A stretch of 64,000 nucleotides of DNA from DATJPW01 sp963752855 (GCA_963752855.1 CAVVZX010000003.1:62001-126000); one strand, 5' to 3'. Positions 1 through 9,042 are shown, counted from the stretch's first letter. Numbers and translations are program-made. The notes: generated from the letters alone by a model not told the origin.

Positions 1-320
1 TCGTTGATGTTATCCATAGTCCATTGATAGGGATGCGCGCCGTGTTTTATGGCGGCGTTTTCCGCAGGCATTCCGAACGCGTCCCAGCCCATCGGATGCA
101 GGACATTGTAGCCTCGCATCATCTGAAAACGGGCGACCACATCCCCAATGGAGTAATTACGGGCGTGCCCCATATGTATTCGGCCCGAAGGATAAGGGAA
201 CATCTCCAGCAGATAATATTTGGTCCTTGAATGGTCTATTTCGACTTTGAACAGTTTTTCTTTTTCCCAGAATTTCTGCCATTTCTTCTCTATAACTCCG
301 GGATTGTACTTTTCGCTCAT
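1..320 (-). CDS. leuS: Leucyl-tRNA synthetase, N-terminal part (runs off the left edge)
   Basis: Charges tRNA-Leu with leucine in the cytoplasm. Reading the minus strand from the ATG at 318-320 gives a class I synthetase N-terminus: a KKWQKFWEKEKLF segment, then FPYPSGRIHMGHARN, which holds the HIGH-type ATP-binding motif as HMGH, and then HPMGWDAFGMPAENAA. All are typical of bacterial LeuRS. A strong Shine-Dalgarno, AGGAGG, lies 4 bases upstream of the ATG and fixes the start. Only about 106 codons are inside the window; the editing and anticodon-binding domains lie to the left. The frame is intact as far as it goes. Confidence 0.95.
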   Translation of the reverse strand, partial: MSEKYNPGVIEKKWQKFWEKEKLFKVEIDHSRTKYYLLEMFPYPSGRIHMGHARNYSIGDVVARFQMMRGYNVLHPMGWDAFGMPAENAAIKHGAHPYQWTMDNIN

Positions 321-485
321 ATAGCCTCCTCAACCACCGCAGCCGGGGTTTCAGTTGATTTTTCATAACATACGCGCTGCGCCTCTTCAACGGCTTTCGT
401 TCTTGACGCAGAAGAGGGGCCGTTTTATATTCTGCGCTTATCGTGCGAAAAGAAGGCGGGTAGCCAGGTAAACTCCGCTTCAAAG

Positions 486-575
486 CTACCCTCCCCCTGC
501 CCCTCCCGTCAAGGGAGGGGGGATTTGAAAACCCTCTCCCCCGGCGGGAGAGGCAAGGGGGAGGGGGGATAGGGC
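486..575. repeat. C/G-rich palindromic intergenic repeat
   Basis: The 305-base gap between leuS and the next gene holds two adjacent dyads: a CCCTCCC/GGGAGGG arm pair near 490-522, and CTCTCCC...GGGAGAG followed by AGGGGGAG near 533-570. Similar C-rich/G-rich dyads recur at 50283-50360 and 50424-50458, so this is a dispersed family. No coding sequence is supported here; the minus-strand ORF running through it is low-complexity and overlaps leuS out of frame. Confidence 0.6.
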
Positions 576-625
576 CAGAACGTCTAAACGGCATTTCTCG
601 ATATGCCGCCACTGAGAGGTAATCC

Positions 626-2257
626 ATGCAGTCAGAATATTCCGTCAGCCCGGCGGGCGAGAAATTTCCCCTTCCCTCGCAGGAAGATTACGATCAAGAA
701 TTCCGACGGCTCGAGGCTCTGGCCGCGAGCCACCGCGAAAACGGCCGGGAAATAGTGGCCGTAGTGGGTATGGGGTTCGTTGGAGCTGTCATGGCCGCTG
801 TTGTGGCGGACTCGACGGACGCTTCGGGCAATTCCGGCAAGTTCGTCATCGGCATACAGAGACCTAGCACCAGAAGCTACTGGAAAATACCGCTGATCAA
901 CCGCGGTATAGCTCCGATGAAATCGGAAGATCCTGAAGTCCCTGAAATCATAAAGCGGTGCGTGACCGAGAAGAAAACACTGACAGCGTCGTTTACTTAC
1001 CAGGCGCTGAGCCTCGCCGACGTCGTGGTGGTGGATGTTCAGTGCGATTTCATCAAGGAGTCCCTTAACGACATCAGCACGGGATACGTGCAAATGGAGG
1101 AACTCGAAAAAGCTCTGGAAATAATCGGCGAAACAATCCAGCCCGAAACTCTGGTCCTGATCGAGACTACGGTCCCCCCCGGCACAACGGAACAGGTAGC
1201 TTACCCGCTCATTAAACGAGCTTTCCAAAAGCGCTGCATTGAATGTGAGCCTATAATCGCCCACAGTTATGAACGAGTTATGCCCGGCGCGGATTATGTC
1301 GCTTCCATCAGGAATTTCTGGAGGGTTTGCAGCGGCATAAATCCTGAATCAACTCTAAGAGTTGTCAGGTTCCTAAGCGAAGTCATTGATACTGTAAACC
1401 ATCCTCTTACGGTCTTGGAACGGCCTATGGAGTCGGAAACCGCGAAAATAGTCGAGAACAGCTTCAGAGCGACCATACTGGCGTTCCTCAATGAATGGAG
1501 CCTCTTTGCGGAACGCAACGGAGTGGACCTTGTAAAAGTGATCGACGCGATCAAAGTGCGCCCAACGCACTCGAACATCATATTCCCCGGACCCGGGATC
1601 GGGGGCTACTGTCTTCCCAAGGACGGGGGGCTCGCAGTGTGGTCTTACAGGCATCTGATGGGCTTCGAGGATGAGCTGTTCAAGATCACTCCGATGGCTA
1701 TAAACATTAATGACAGCAGGGCGTTACACGTGCCGCAACTGGCGAGGGACGCTCTGAGAAATATGGGCCGCTACATTGCCGCCGCCAAAGTCACTATTCT
1801 GGGCGCGGCCTACAGAGAAGACGTAGGAGACACCCGATACAGCGGCTCGGAACTGATCGTTCGCAGGCTCGCTGAAATGGGCGCGGAGATATGTGTGCAC
1901 GATCCGTACGTGGACCACTGGTGGGAATTCGAGGCGCAGGACTTCTACCCGACGCCCGGAAAGAGTCGCGGAAGGTTCTTCAGGAGTCAAAAGAAACTCA
2001 AGGCGCTGCACGTCGAGCCGGACATGTGGAAATCTCTCAAAGACGCCGATGTCGCCATATTCGCAGTGAGACACAAGCAGCTTATGAACCTGGCCCCTGA
2101 AAAAGTAGTGGAAGCAGCAGGTGGTCCGCTCGCGATAATAGACTGCTTTGGAATGCTCAGCGATGAAGCCATTAAGCGCTATTTCGAGCTGGGATGCGAA
2201 GTGAAAGGACTCGGCCGCGGGCATATTAACAGGCTGAAAAAGCTGTACAAGAAATAG
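626..2257 (+). CDS. UDP-glucose/GDP-mannose dehydrogenase family protein
   Basis: An NAD-dependent, four-electron oxidoreductase that turns a nucleotide sugar into its uronate, supplying envelope or exopolysaccharide precursors. At 543 aa it is longer than most relatives (about 430-460), mainly through a 40-residue N-terminal extension. Visible parts: the Rossmann motif GMGFVG at residues 48-53; a central helical domain around 250-345; the catalytic motif GPGIGGYCLPKD with the thiol at C329; and the C-terminal UDP-binding domain starting near KVTILGAAYREDVGDTRYSG. The ATG at 626 follows a modest GAGAGG ribosome site. It stands alone: leuS diverges upstream and 370 bases of repeat-bearing DNA follow. 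The exact sugar substrate cannot be read from the sequence. Confidence 0.9.
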   Translation: MQSEYSVSPAGEKFPLPSQEDYDQEFRRLEALAASHRENGREIVAVVGMGFVGAVMAAVVADSTDASGNSGKFVIGIQRPSTRSYWKIPLINRGIAPMKSEDPEVPEIIKRCVTEKKTLTASFTYQALSLADVVVVDVQCDFIKESLNDISTGYVQMEELEKALEIIGETIQPETLVLIETTVPPGTTEQVAYPLIKRAFQKRCIECEPIIAHSYERVMPGADYVASIRNFWRVCSGINPESTLRVVRFLSEVIDTVNHPLTVLERPMESETAKIVENSFRATILAFLNEWSLFAERNGVDLVKVIDAIKVRPTHSNIIFPGPGIGGYCLPKDGGLAVWSYRHLMGFEDELFKITPMAININDSRALHVPQLARDALRNMGRYIAAAKVTILGAAYREDVGDTRYSGSELIVRRLAEMGAEICVHDPYVDHWWEFEAQDFYPTPGKSRGRFFRSQKKLKALHVEPDMWKSLKDADVAIFAVRHKQLMNLAPEKVVEAAGGPLAIIDCFGMLSDEAIKRYFELGCEVKGLGRGHINRLKKLYKK

Positions 2258-2283
2258 GCGCCAATTCGCCGCGGGACGCGTTT

Positions 2284-2354
2284 GTCATTGCGAGGAGTGA
2301 AACGACGAAGCAATCCCCCAAGCTTGGAGATTGCTTCGCTCCGCTCGCAATGAC
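2284..2354. repeat. Dispersed inverted repeat (GTCATTGCGAGGAG family)
   Basis: GTCATTGCGAGGAGTGAAAC at the left is answered by its inverted counterpart ending in CGCTCGCAATGAC, with an inner GAAGCAATC/GATTGCTTC pair, giving a long hairpin. The same sequence occurs at 52549-52640 in the reversed arm order, with partial copies near 19990 and 14349. It occupies the 371-base gap between the sugar dehydrogenase and the MBL-fold gene; I see no gene in the rest of that gap. Confidence 0.8.
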
Positions 2355-2629
2355 GGTCTTTGGCCGCCCGTAACTGAAGGATTACGGATTAAGGAGGGAT
2401 TTGGCGGGCACGGCCCGTCCCACCTAATGTCTTTTCACTGTTTGCAACCGAGTGTTCGGTTTGCGCCTTCCTGGAAGCATACGTTTTTTCTCTGCTTTCT
2501 CCGCGCGCTCTGTGGCAAATTCTTATTCTTGACCTTACTTGAGCAAATGTGGTAATATTCCTGTAGTTTCAAAGTATTGTGGTCTAACTGTGAGACGGTT
2601 CCGGTGAAAATCGGGACACGGAAAACCAT

Positions 2630-3472
2630 ATGCATATTAGATTTTGGGGGGTCCACGGCAGCCTGCCGAGACCCGGTCCTTCCACTCTGAAATACGGCGG
2701 AAATACAGCGTGTGTTGAGATTCGTCACCGCGACAGTCTGATTATACTGGACGCGGGAACTGGCATTCGAGACCTTGGCGAGGACCTTCTGCGCAGTTAC
2801 AGAGACTCATCCGGCAAGCCTCTTAGAATAGTCGGCCACCTATTCTTTTCCCATCTGCATTGGGACCATGTGCACGGCTTCCCTTTCTTCGCTCCCGCAT
2901 TCAAAAAGGGTAACGAGTTCCACCTGTACGGCGCGGCCGGTCTTGACAGGTCCATCCAGCAAATAATTGGTGATCAGATGCGCCCGCCGAATTGGCCGAT
3001 TACTCTTGAGCAAATGGCAGCGTCCATCGTTTTTCACAATTTGTCTCCAGGCGACCGCCTTAATATTGACGACATAACCGTTCAGGTGGAGGAGCTAAAT
3101 CACCCTGGCGGAAGCCTCGGATACAGAATTGAAGTTCAAGGGAAAAGCATAACTTATGCGACTGACACCGAATTCCATATTTGCTGCGATCCCAAGGCCA
3201 TCGAACTGGCTCGCGACGGAGACGTGCTGATACATGACGGCATGTTTACTCCCGAACAGTACCTCGGAATGTGGGACGATATGTCCCGGGAATCATGGGG
3301 GCACAGCACCTGGGAAGGCGCAGTGGAACTGGCCAAAGCCGCGAACGTCAAGAAACTCGTCCTGTTCCATCACGGCAATGAAGACAAAGTCGTGGGCGAG
3401 ATTGAAAAACGAGCGCAAGAGCGATTCCCCGCCGCCCTGGCCGCCTACGAAGGCCTGGAAATAGAGATTTAA
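2630..3472 (+). CDS. MBL-fold metallohydrolase
   Basis: A soluble metallo-beta-lactamase-fold hydrolase. The start MHIRFWGVHGSLPRPG matches the bacterial subgroup beginning with a FWGVRGS-type segment. The metal-binding HxHxDH motif is present as HLHWDH at residues 75-80. Further ligands are likely the H in ELNHPGGSLGYRI, the D in YATDTE and the terminal FHHGN. Length 280 aa is normal. Some family members are annotated as phosphodiesterases or linked to signalling domains, but no substrate can be assigned here. It is a single-gene unit followed by a terminator-like repeat. Confidence 0.85.
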   Translation: MHIRFWGVHGSLPRPGPSTLKYGGNTACVEIRHRDSLIILDAGTGIRDLGEDLLRSYRDSSGKPLRIVGHLFFSHLHWDHVHGFPFFAPAFKKGNEFHLYGAAGLDRSIQQIIGDQMRPPNWPITLEQMAASIVFHNLSPGDRLNIDDITVQVEELNHPGGSLGYRIEVQGKSITYATDTEFHICCDPKAIELARDGDVLIHDGMFTPEQYLGMWDDMSRESWGHSTWEGAVELAKAANVKKLVLFHHGNEDKVVGEIEKRAQERFPAALAAYEGLEIEI

Positions 3473-3485
3473 GAGTAGAGAATTC

Positions 3486-3545
3486 TGGGGAGGAACTTTT
3501 TTGCAAAAAAGTCCCTCCCCAGACCCCTCTCCCAAAAACTCCTAT
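3486..3545. terminator. Terminator-like hairpin, also a dispersed repeat
   Basis: GGAACTTTTTTGCAAAAAAGTCC forms a stem of about 10 base pairs just after the MBL-fold stop, followed by CCCAGACCCCTCTCCC. Related GGAAC...GTTCC plus C-rich arrangements follow other genes at about 11073-11119 and 32298-32340, so it seems to be a repeat that ends up downstream of genes and may act as a terminator. Confidence 0.5.
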
Positions 3546-3631
3546 ATTATTCCAATTCCTAAGCTTTTGTGGGACAAGGAACCCTAATGTGATTAGACTA
3601 TCTTAGATGGTTCAAGGCAAAATTTGTTGCC

Positions 3632-4012
3632 ATGGTCGCCATTATATCTGCCTCAGCAAGCGTTGTTGTAGCGGCTCTTTCGTTTGCCTTGAATAAACGA
3701 GCGGAAAGAAAGGCAGCACTGCAGCAACGCAAACTTGTTCACTATCAAGAGCTTCTCAATTCCCTTTCCGATCTTGCGGTTAATGGCATAGACAAGGACA
3801 AGGCAAACCAACGCTTTGCGACCGCCGCCAATACTATTGCGCTCGTTGCCCCCCCGTATGTGATTGAAGCATTGATGCAATTTCACGACGAAGTCAAATT
3901 CTCAAATCCTAACAAGTCGCAGGAAGGACATGACAAAGCCTTGAAAGAACTCCTGTTGGCAATTAGGCGGAGTTTGGACTTACCTTTTCGGGATGATCCT
4001 GCACACCTTTAA
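3632..4012 (+). CDS. Small hypothetical protein with N-terminal membrane segment
   Basis: A 126 aa protein of unknown function. Residues 1-20 (MVAIISASASVVVAALSFAL) form one hydrophobic segment, followed by a basic stretch (NKRAERKAALQQRK) and a helical, charged cytoplasmic-looking body. The topology suggests a single membrane anchor with the body inside. No clear ribosome site precedes the ATG, and the frame stays open back to 3593, so the true start may be a non-ATG codon upstream. It sits at the left edge of an accessory patch with decayed toxin-antitoxin genes. Confidence 0.5.
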   Translation: MVAIISASASVVVAALSFALNKRAERKAALQQRKLVHYQELLNSLSDLAVNGIDKDKANQRFATAANTIALVAPPYVIEALMQFHDEVKFSNPNKSQEGHDKALKELLLAIRRSLDLPFRDDPAHL

Positions 4013-4071
4013 TTTTCACCTGAATGGGGCATCACCAAAATGAAGAAGTGTATGCCAATAGGAGAAACATC

Positions 4072-4428
4072 ATGATTCATGATGTCGTTCGGGCCGTATA
4101 TAAAGGTGATTACAACATCGAGTTGGAGTTCAATGACGGGAAGCGGGGGGTAGTGGATTTCTCGGAGGGGAGTACCTAGAAAAGTCCTTTGAAAAGGGCG
4201 GAGTATTTGAACGATTCAAGGATATTGAGTTCTTCCGCGGATTTGAGGTGCATAGACAACTTGGTACATTGACCTGGGGAAACGAACTCGATATAGCCCC
4301 AGAGACGCTTTACGCGGCAGGCCACCGGCGCCGATCTACCCTCATGGATGCAGATCGAGGACGATACAGCAAACCAGCAAAATGCAGTGCGTCTTACTTA
4401 CGTTGTCCTACTCTCAGGCCCGAGATAG
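4072..4428 (+). pseudogene. DUF2442 protein, broken by two frameshifts
   Basis: The ATG at 4072 has a good ribosome site (GGAGA, 6 bases upstream) and opens MIHDVVRAVYKGDYNIELEF followed by DGKRGVVDF, the N-terminus of DUF2442 proteins. The frame stops at 4173 or so. The family sequence then resumes one base out (EYLEKSFEKGGVFERFKDIEFF, then LGTLTWGNELDIAPETLY), and shifts once more to LPSWMQIEDDTANQQNA, ending at TAG 4426-4428. DUF2442 genes often lie beside toxin-antitoxin or DUF4160 genes; here a BrnT-like gene follows. Either an inactive relic or a victim of sequence indels. Confidence 0.7.
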
Positions 4429-4488
4429 CCATATATATAGCCATATTATAGTATGGCTTAGGCGTCCCCTTTATGATAAACTTGAATC

Positions 4489-4781
4489 ATGATCAAGCCG
4501 CGTTTTGATTGGGACCCGAAAAAGGACATAGAGAACCAACAAAAGCATGGAGTCTCTTTTGCAAATGCTCAATATGCTTTTGCGGACCGCGCTCCGTGTC
4601 ATCGCTGAAGACGTGAGTCACAGTGGCCAGGAAAAACGCTACTACTGCTTTGGCAAGGTAGCTGGACGGAGTTCTTGACTGTCCGGTTTACGTTCCGCGA
4701 AGACGTGATCCGCATAATTGGCGCCGGATATGGCGGAAAGGTAAGGCAATTTATGAACGCGAAAATAAGGTACACGGATGA
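4489..4781 (+). pseudogene. BrnT-like toxin, frameshifted
   Basis: Starts MIKPRFDWDPKKDIENQQKH with GVSFANAQYAFAD, the typical N-terminus of BrnT/DUF4258-type RNase toxins. Continuation is found in other frames: RVIAEDVSHSGQEKRYYCFG, LTVRFTFREDVIRIIGAGY, then KAIYEREN to the TGA at 4779-4781. At least three one-base shifts are needed (near 4595, 4670 and 4728). The end overlaps the start of the partner antitoxin, the usual arrangement for this type of module. As sequenced no full toxin can be made. Confidence 0.7.
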
Positions 4782-5035
4782 ACCATTGGGTGAAGTCAAA
4801 ATAATTCCTGATTTTTTGCCTTCCCCTGCTGAACTGGCGTTTCGAGAGAAATCAGTTAAGGTAACCATTTCCCTTAGCAAGAAGAGTGTTGAGTTCTTCA
4901 AATCCGAAAGCAACCAAACACCATACCCAATATCAGCGTATGATCAGGCAGTTGCTTGACGCTTACGTGGAAACTCAGTCGAAAGATCTAGCCGGTCAAT
5001 CAAAACGGCCTGTGCGCAAAACGATGGCAGATTAA
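4753..5035 (+). pseudogene. CopG/BrnA-like antitoxin, frameshifted
   Basis: From ATG 4753 the product reads MNAKIRYTDEPLGEVKIIPD, then FLPSPAELAFREKSVKVTISLSKKSVEFF, the ribbon-helix-helix antitoxin type that partners BrnT-like toxins. A one-base shift near 4917 breaks it; the next frame supplies the expected end (YQRMIRQLLDAYVETQ, then a basic tail) to TAA 5033-5035. It overlaps the toxin by 29 bases. In intact modules this protein binds the toxin and represses the operon. Confidence 0.65.
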
Positions 5036-5059
5036 ATGGATTTCGGAATCCGAGCGGCT

Positions 5060-5689
5060 CTAGTCAGGTGAAATCACTTTCGTGGCCGAGTTGAGTGATT
5101 CGATTATTTCGAACATATTGGTTACTTTGCCCGCGCCCAGTTTGTCCTTCAAGTTGAAGTGTTCGAGGCAGGTACCGCACGAGAGCACTTCCACGCCTTT
5201 CTCTTCCAAGAGCGAAATCGCTTCCAAAGCTTCCTGATCAATCGTCGTGAGCTTCACTCCGGAGTTGATGAAAACCATCCGCCACGGCAAAGGCGTCGAG
5301 TCGATTATCGTCCGCAGGAACCCGCGCATCAGCTTCGCCCCCAATTCATCATCCCCCCGCCCCATGCAATTGTTGCCTATGTATAAGACATTTCGGACCG
5401 GCTGGGCTTCCGGCGCCGGGCAAGCCAGTAATTCCTGCTGAGCGGCGGGTTCGACAGGTTCGCCGCATTTGAGTATCGTAAGCTGGAACTGTTCAGGCTC
5501 GTTTTCTTGAATTTCGACCTCGCACCCTTGATTGCGGGCGAACCTCATAACATTTTCTTTCGCTGTGGTATTGTCTACGAGCACCCTAAGAGACCCTGAA
5601 ATCCCTGTTTCAAGCGCTTTCTTGGTTTGCAGGACCGGCTGAGGGCACGCCAAGCCTCTGGCATCTATTGTATCAATATTATTCATCAA
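5060..5689 (-). CDS. yedF: Sulfurtransferase-like selenium metabolism protein YedF
   Basis: A two-domain protein. Residues 5-75 are a TusA/SirA-type domain with the active motif RGLACPQPV (C15, CPxP). Residues about 100-205 are a DsrE-like domain containing VLYIGNNCMGRGDDELG and EVLSCGTCLEHFNLKD. Fusion of these two domains is the hallmark of YedF, which is linked by phylogenetic profile to selenium use, though its exact reaction is unresolved. The length of 209 aa is normal. Its presence fits the UGA-containing thioredoxin-like gene found at 42418-42987. Single gene transcribed away from proC. Confidence 0.9.
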   Translation of the reverse strand: MMNNIDTIDARGLACPQPVLQTKKALETGISGSLRVLVDNTTAKENVMRFARNQGCEVEIQENEPEQFQLTILKCGEPVEPAAQQELLACPAPEAQPVRNVLYIGNNCMGRGDDELGAKLMRGFLRTIIDSTPLPWRMVFINSGVKLTTIDQEALEAISLLEEKGVEVLSCGTCLEHFNLKDKLGAGKVTNMFEIIESLNSATKVISPD

Positions 5690-5835
5690 AAATCCTCCAA
5701 TAAATAACTGTCCAGCCTTGGTGTCTCATGATAGTATTTCGGGCCGTAAATTCAGGTCCGCTTAGAAATAGCTTCTGCCTCTGGCAGACATCACCTTCAC
5801 CAATATAACACAATCATGATCGCGAGGGTAGAAAT

Positions 5836-6648
5836 TTGAAGAAGCTCTCAATAATCGGCCTAGGGAATATGGGTTATGCTCTGGTTCGTGGATTGCTTTC
5901 ATCGGGTAAGGCATTACCAGCGATGATCCGTGGCTTTGATATCGACTCGGGAAGATTGAAGGCCGCAGTCAACGAATTCGGCATAGAAGCCGCTCCGGGG
6001 CTCAGCGATACAGTGACGCCTGATACCGACGTCCTCATACTCGCGGTAAAACCACAAGTAATCGGACAAGTCTTGGAATCAATCGCTCATCAAGCGCACG
6101 AACGACTGGTAGTAGTTTCTATAGCGGCCGGAATAACTACGGGCTTCATCCTGTCGAAACTCAAAGGCCCGGCCCGTGTGATCCGGGCCATGCCGAACGC
6201 GGCCGCGATGGTATCGGCCGGCGCCACGGCCCTGTGCAAGGCGGGCGCTGCGGATGATAAGGACCTCTCCGGAGCGGTGGACCTGTTTGGCGCAGTCGGC
6301 GCCGCTGTCCCTGTGGACGAAAAAATGATGAATGCGGTTACCGCTTTGTCCGGCAGTGGTCCCGGTTATCTTTTTGTTATTATGGAAGCCCTAACGGATG
6401 GCGGGGTCCTGATGGGACTGGATCGACCAACGGCCCGAGCGCTTGCGGTCCAGACGGTCCTGGGAGCCGCCACAATGGCCGCTTCGGGAAATTTTACATT
6501 TAGTGAACTCAAGGACCGAATCACTTCTCCTGGAGGCACGACCATCGCGGGACTGCAAGTCCTCGAATCGGGCGGGCTCCGGGGCTTGATCATGGACGCC
6601 ATCGAGGCGGCTACACTCCGGGCCGAAGAATTGCAGGCAAGCAAGTAG
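5836..6648 (+). CDS. proC: Pyrroline-5-carboxylate reductase
   Basis: Reduces 1-pyrroline-5-carboxylate to proline with NAD(P)H. The Rossmann motif GLGNMG lies at the N-terminus (residues 8-13), and the family signature ALSGSGPGYLFVIMEAL, then ITSPGGTTIAGLQVLE, covers the C-terminal dimerisation domain. 270 aa is the usual size and the frame is intact. The start is a TTG at 5836, preceded by GAGGGT; no ATG fits the conserved N-terminus. The DUF4178 gene begins 9 bases downstream, so the two may be co-transcribed. Confidence 0.95.
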   Translation: MKKLSIIGLGNMGYALVRGLLSSGKALPAMIRGFDIDSGRLKAAVNEFGIEAAPGLSDTVTPDTDVLILAVKPQVIGQVLESIAHQAHERLVVVSIAAGITTGFILSKLKGPARVIRAMPNAAAMVSAGATALCKAGAADDKDLSGAVDLFGAVGAAVPVDEKMMNAVTALSGSGPGYLFVIMEALTDGGVLMGLDRPTARALAVQTVLGAATMAASGNFTFSELKDRITSPGGTTIAGLQVLESGGLRGLIMDAIEAATLRAEELQASK

Positions 6649-6657
6649 CGGAAGAAC

Positions 6658-8617
6658 ATGAAACGCGAATTCCAGTGCCCTTCTTGCGGAGCGTCAAACA
6701 CGGTCACCAACCCCGGCGTGTTGATGCGCATATGTGACTACTGCAAGACCGCTATGTACTGGGACAAAGAATCAGCCCTCCGAGCAGGCGAGAAATCCGT
6801 GGACCTGCCCGACTCGCCTCAATTCAAGGTCGGCGCGACAGGCAAGATCAAAGGTCGCTCGTTTAGGGTCCTGGGCCGCCTTCATTACGCGCACGAGAAA
6901 GGGACCTGGAACGAGTGGTTCATCGAAATGGAAAACGGCGAGATCATGTGGCTCACGGAAGATGAGAGGGAACTATTCCTGGAATCGCCCTTGAAGCTGA
7001 CAGGGCCCGTCCCGCCGCACTCCGAACTCACGCCCGGCATGCGCATAAAACTCGACGGCAAGGAAGCAGTGATCGAAGAAATCGGAGAAGCCAAATGCCT
7101 AGGGGGTGAAGGCCAGATACCATTCCAGGTGGAAATCGGCAAGGTATATCCTTATGCGGACGGCTCCTCGCCCGACGGAAGCTCTTCTTTCGGATTGGAA
7201 TACGATCCCGAGACAGGCGATGCCAAGGCATTTTACGGCCGGATCATTGATTTCAAGGAGGGCAAGCCCGCTGAGGAAGCACGCGAAACACCGGTATCCC
7301 GAGTTGGGGAGGTCATCCGCTGTCGATCCTGCGGAAAGCCTTATGAAGGGCCTCGAGTCGAGACTACCGGGATGGTGGTTTGCGCGGCTTGTGGAGCGGG
7401 CCTTCAACTCGATGAGGCTGAAATTCGAGTCGTCGGCAAGAACAAGGGCAAGCAACCCAACTTTACGCTTAGTATTGGAGCGCCTGTCACCTTGGAAAAT
7501 ACGCGCTACGAAGTCATGGGCCGTCTTTACTATGTGGAAACGGAAGAAGGCGCCCAATACGTTTCCATGGAATATGTCTTGTACAATCCTGAATCCGGCT
7601 ACTTATGGCTCTCGGAGGAAAACGGACACTTTACCTTAAGTCGCACGATCCACACGCGAGTCCCCATCCCTCCTATACCGGTAGCTAAGATGCAGGTGCG
7701 GATCGGCAATGAGACATTCAAGATCTATGAAAGCGGAGATTTGACCCTACAGTGGGTCGACGGCGCACTGCCCTGGGTGGCCGCTGTTGGCGAGAAGACA
7801 CGGTATACGCATCTGATCAAACCACCCGATTATATAGACCAGGAGATTACCGGCAAAGAAGTGGAGCTATTCCGAGGCCGCTATGTCGGGCGGGATGAAA
7901 TGCAGGCGGCGGTCGGGGATAAAGTGGCGCTGCCACCGGCTAAGGGCGTATATTCTTGCCAACCTTACGTTCCCTCGGCCTGGGTGGCAGGGACGTGGAA
8001 AATCGGGGTAGCTTTTCTGGCTTTGAACATCTTGCTTCTGTTTTACAGCTTTACCGCTGACAAAAATACTGCCCTTATGCAGGAGAATATCACCGCTGAA
8101 CAGTATTCTCAGGAATACACGACAAATCCTTTTACCGTGAGTCGTAACGGAACCATATTGTGCCTGCAAGGGCAAGCTCCGGTTAACAACTCATGGTTGG
8201 CCGCGGATTTCGCTCTTGTGGACGCGGAGGATCGGGTGATTTCGGAATTTGGGGGTGAATCCTCTTTCTATCACGGCCGGGATTCGGAGGGCGCTTGGTC
8301 CGAAGGATCGTCATCGTTTAGTTCCTGTTTCAGGGTGGATAAAGCCGGCCAGTATCGTCTCCTGGTATACGGCCAAGGAGGCAGTGGTAATTCAGGGCCG
8401 TCCAAAAAAGAGCCTCTGAAAATCAAGTTGAGCCGGTGACAAAACAATATCCTGGTATTTCATTTTCCCGCTTTTGTTGTCCACTGTGGCGCTGGTTATG
8501 GAGCCTTTCGGCCGGATGGCATTCGAAGCTAGACGGTGGCGTCCGGTTACGAGCGATAGCGACGATGATGACGGCAACGGTGGGATTCCGACGACTGAGG
8601 CACGTGAGCTGATTTAA
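6658..8617 (+). CDS. DUF4178 double-domain protein with C-terminal membrane segments (frameshift near 8436)
   Basis: Two DUF4178 units, each after a CxxC zinc-ribbon-like element: FQCPSCG...ICDYC at residues 6-30 with a unit ending near MWLTEDERELF, and IRCRSCGKPYEG...VCAACG near 221-243 with a second unit ending LWLSEENG. A membrane helix (IGVAFLALNILLLFYSFTA) follows near residue 450, then a beta-rich extracytoplasmic stretch. The frame as given stops at 8437-8439, but the +1 frame continues with TISWYFIFPLLLSTVALV, then FEARRWRPVTSDSDDDDG, and ends at TAA 8615-8617, overlapping the next ATG. A second helix and the EARRW tail are usual for the family, so I treat the stop as a one-base shift. 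Function unknown. Confidence 0.8.
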
Positions 8618-8832
8618 TGAAGGGACTCGGGCCTAAGCTCATCATAATTGCAATTCTTGCAGCGGTCACCGTGACAGCTTACGGCGGGTCTTTTTATGGT
8701 TGGTTCTTGCCGAAACCCCTTGAGAAGCCGGTAAGCCTTCGGGACGAGTCTGTTCGAGCCAGGACAACAGGTCATGGATTGTATTTCCTGGGCCGATCTC
8801 ACGCGGGCGGCGGATACCGAGGAGGAAAGTAG
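8617..8832 (+). CDS. Small membrane-anchored protein ending in GGGYRGGK
   Basis: A 71 aa product with one N-terminal membrane helix (LIIIAILAAVTVTAYGGSFY) and a short, Pro- and Gly-rich external tail ending HAGGGYRGGK. The ATG overlaps the restored stop of the DUF4178 gene as TAATG, indicating translational coupling and supporting a real gene. Small proteins of this shape accompany DUF4178 and DUF350 genes in other bacteria, as far as I recall; no function is known. Confidence 0.6.
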   Translation: MKGLGPKLIIIAILAAVTVTAYGGSFYGWFLPKPLEKPVSLRDESVRARTTGHGLYFLGRSHAGGGYRGGK

Positions 8833-8864
8833 TTCTTTGCGCAGAAGTCGGAATGTATACTGAA

Positions 8865-9042
8865 TACTACAATTGGTTGCAAAACCTGTATTAGGACAAC
8901 ACGATGTCGGATTGTTTTGTAGGGGCGGTTCGTGAACCGCCCGAAATCAGGGCGCTTCTCGAAGCGCCCCTACCGCATCACAACACGATGTCGAGGTTTT
9001 GCAACCGGTTGTAGTAGGACCGGCATCTTGCCGGTCACTTTC
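8865..9042. repeat. Nested palindromic repeat cluster
   Basis: Fills the 330-base gap before the DUF350 gene. Outer inverted repeats of 22 bases (8865-8886 and 8995-9016, two mismatches) enclose two direct copies of ACAACACGATGTCG (8896-8909 and 8980-8993). These in turn flank a hairpin unit at 8919-8973 that begins GTAGGGGCGGTTCGTGAACC and ends CGAAGCGCCCCTAC. A GACCGGCATCTTGCCGGTC dyad follows at about 9018-9036. The inner hairpin recurs at 14452-14506 and in variant form at 48078 and 52816. No coding sequence is supported. Confidence 0.75.

Noticed and set aside
157..627. 156-codon minus-strand frame over the leuS start and the following gap
   Set aside because: Out of frame with the clear LeuS N-terminus, and its sequence derives from C/G-rich repeats.
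632..1264. 210-codon minus-strand frame opposite the sugar dehydrogenase
   Set aside because: Pure antisense shadow of an intact, motif-complete gene, with no family pattern.
8437..8439. TGA ending the DUF4178 frame as a possible selenocysteine codon
   Set aside because: In-frame read-through gives a non-hydrophobic sequence that soon stops; the +1 frame gives the family's membrane helix and tail, so a base shift is the better explanation.
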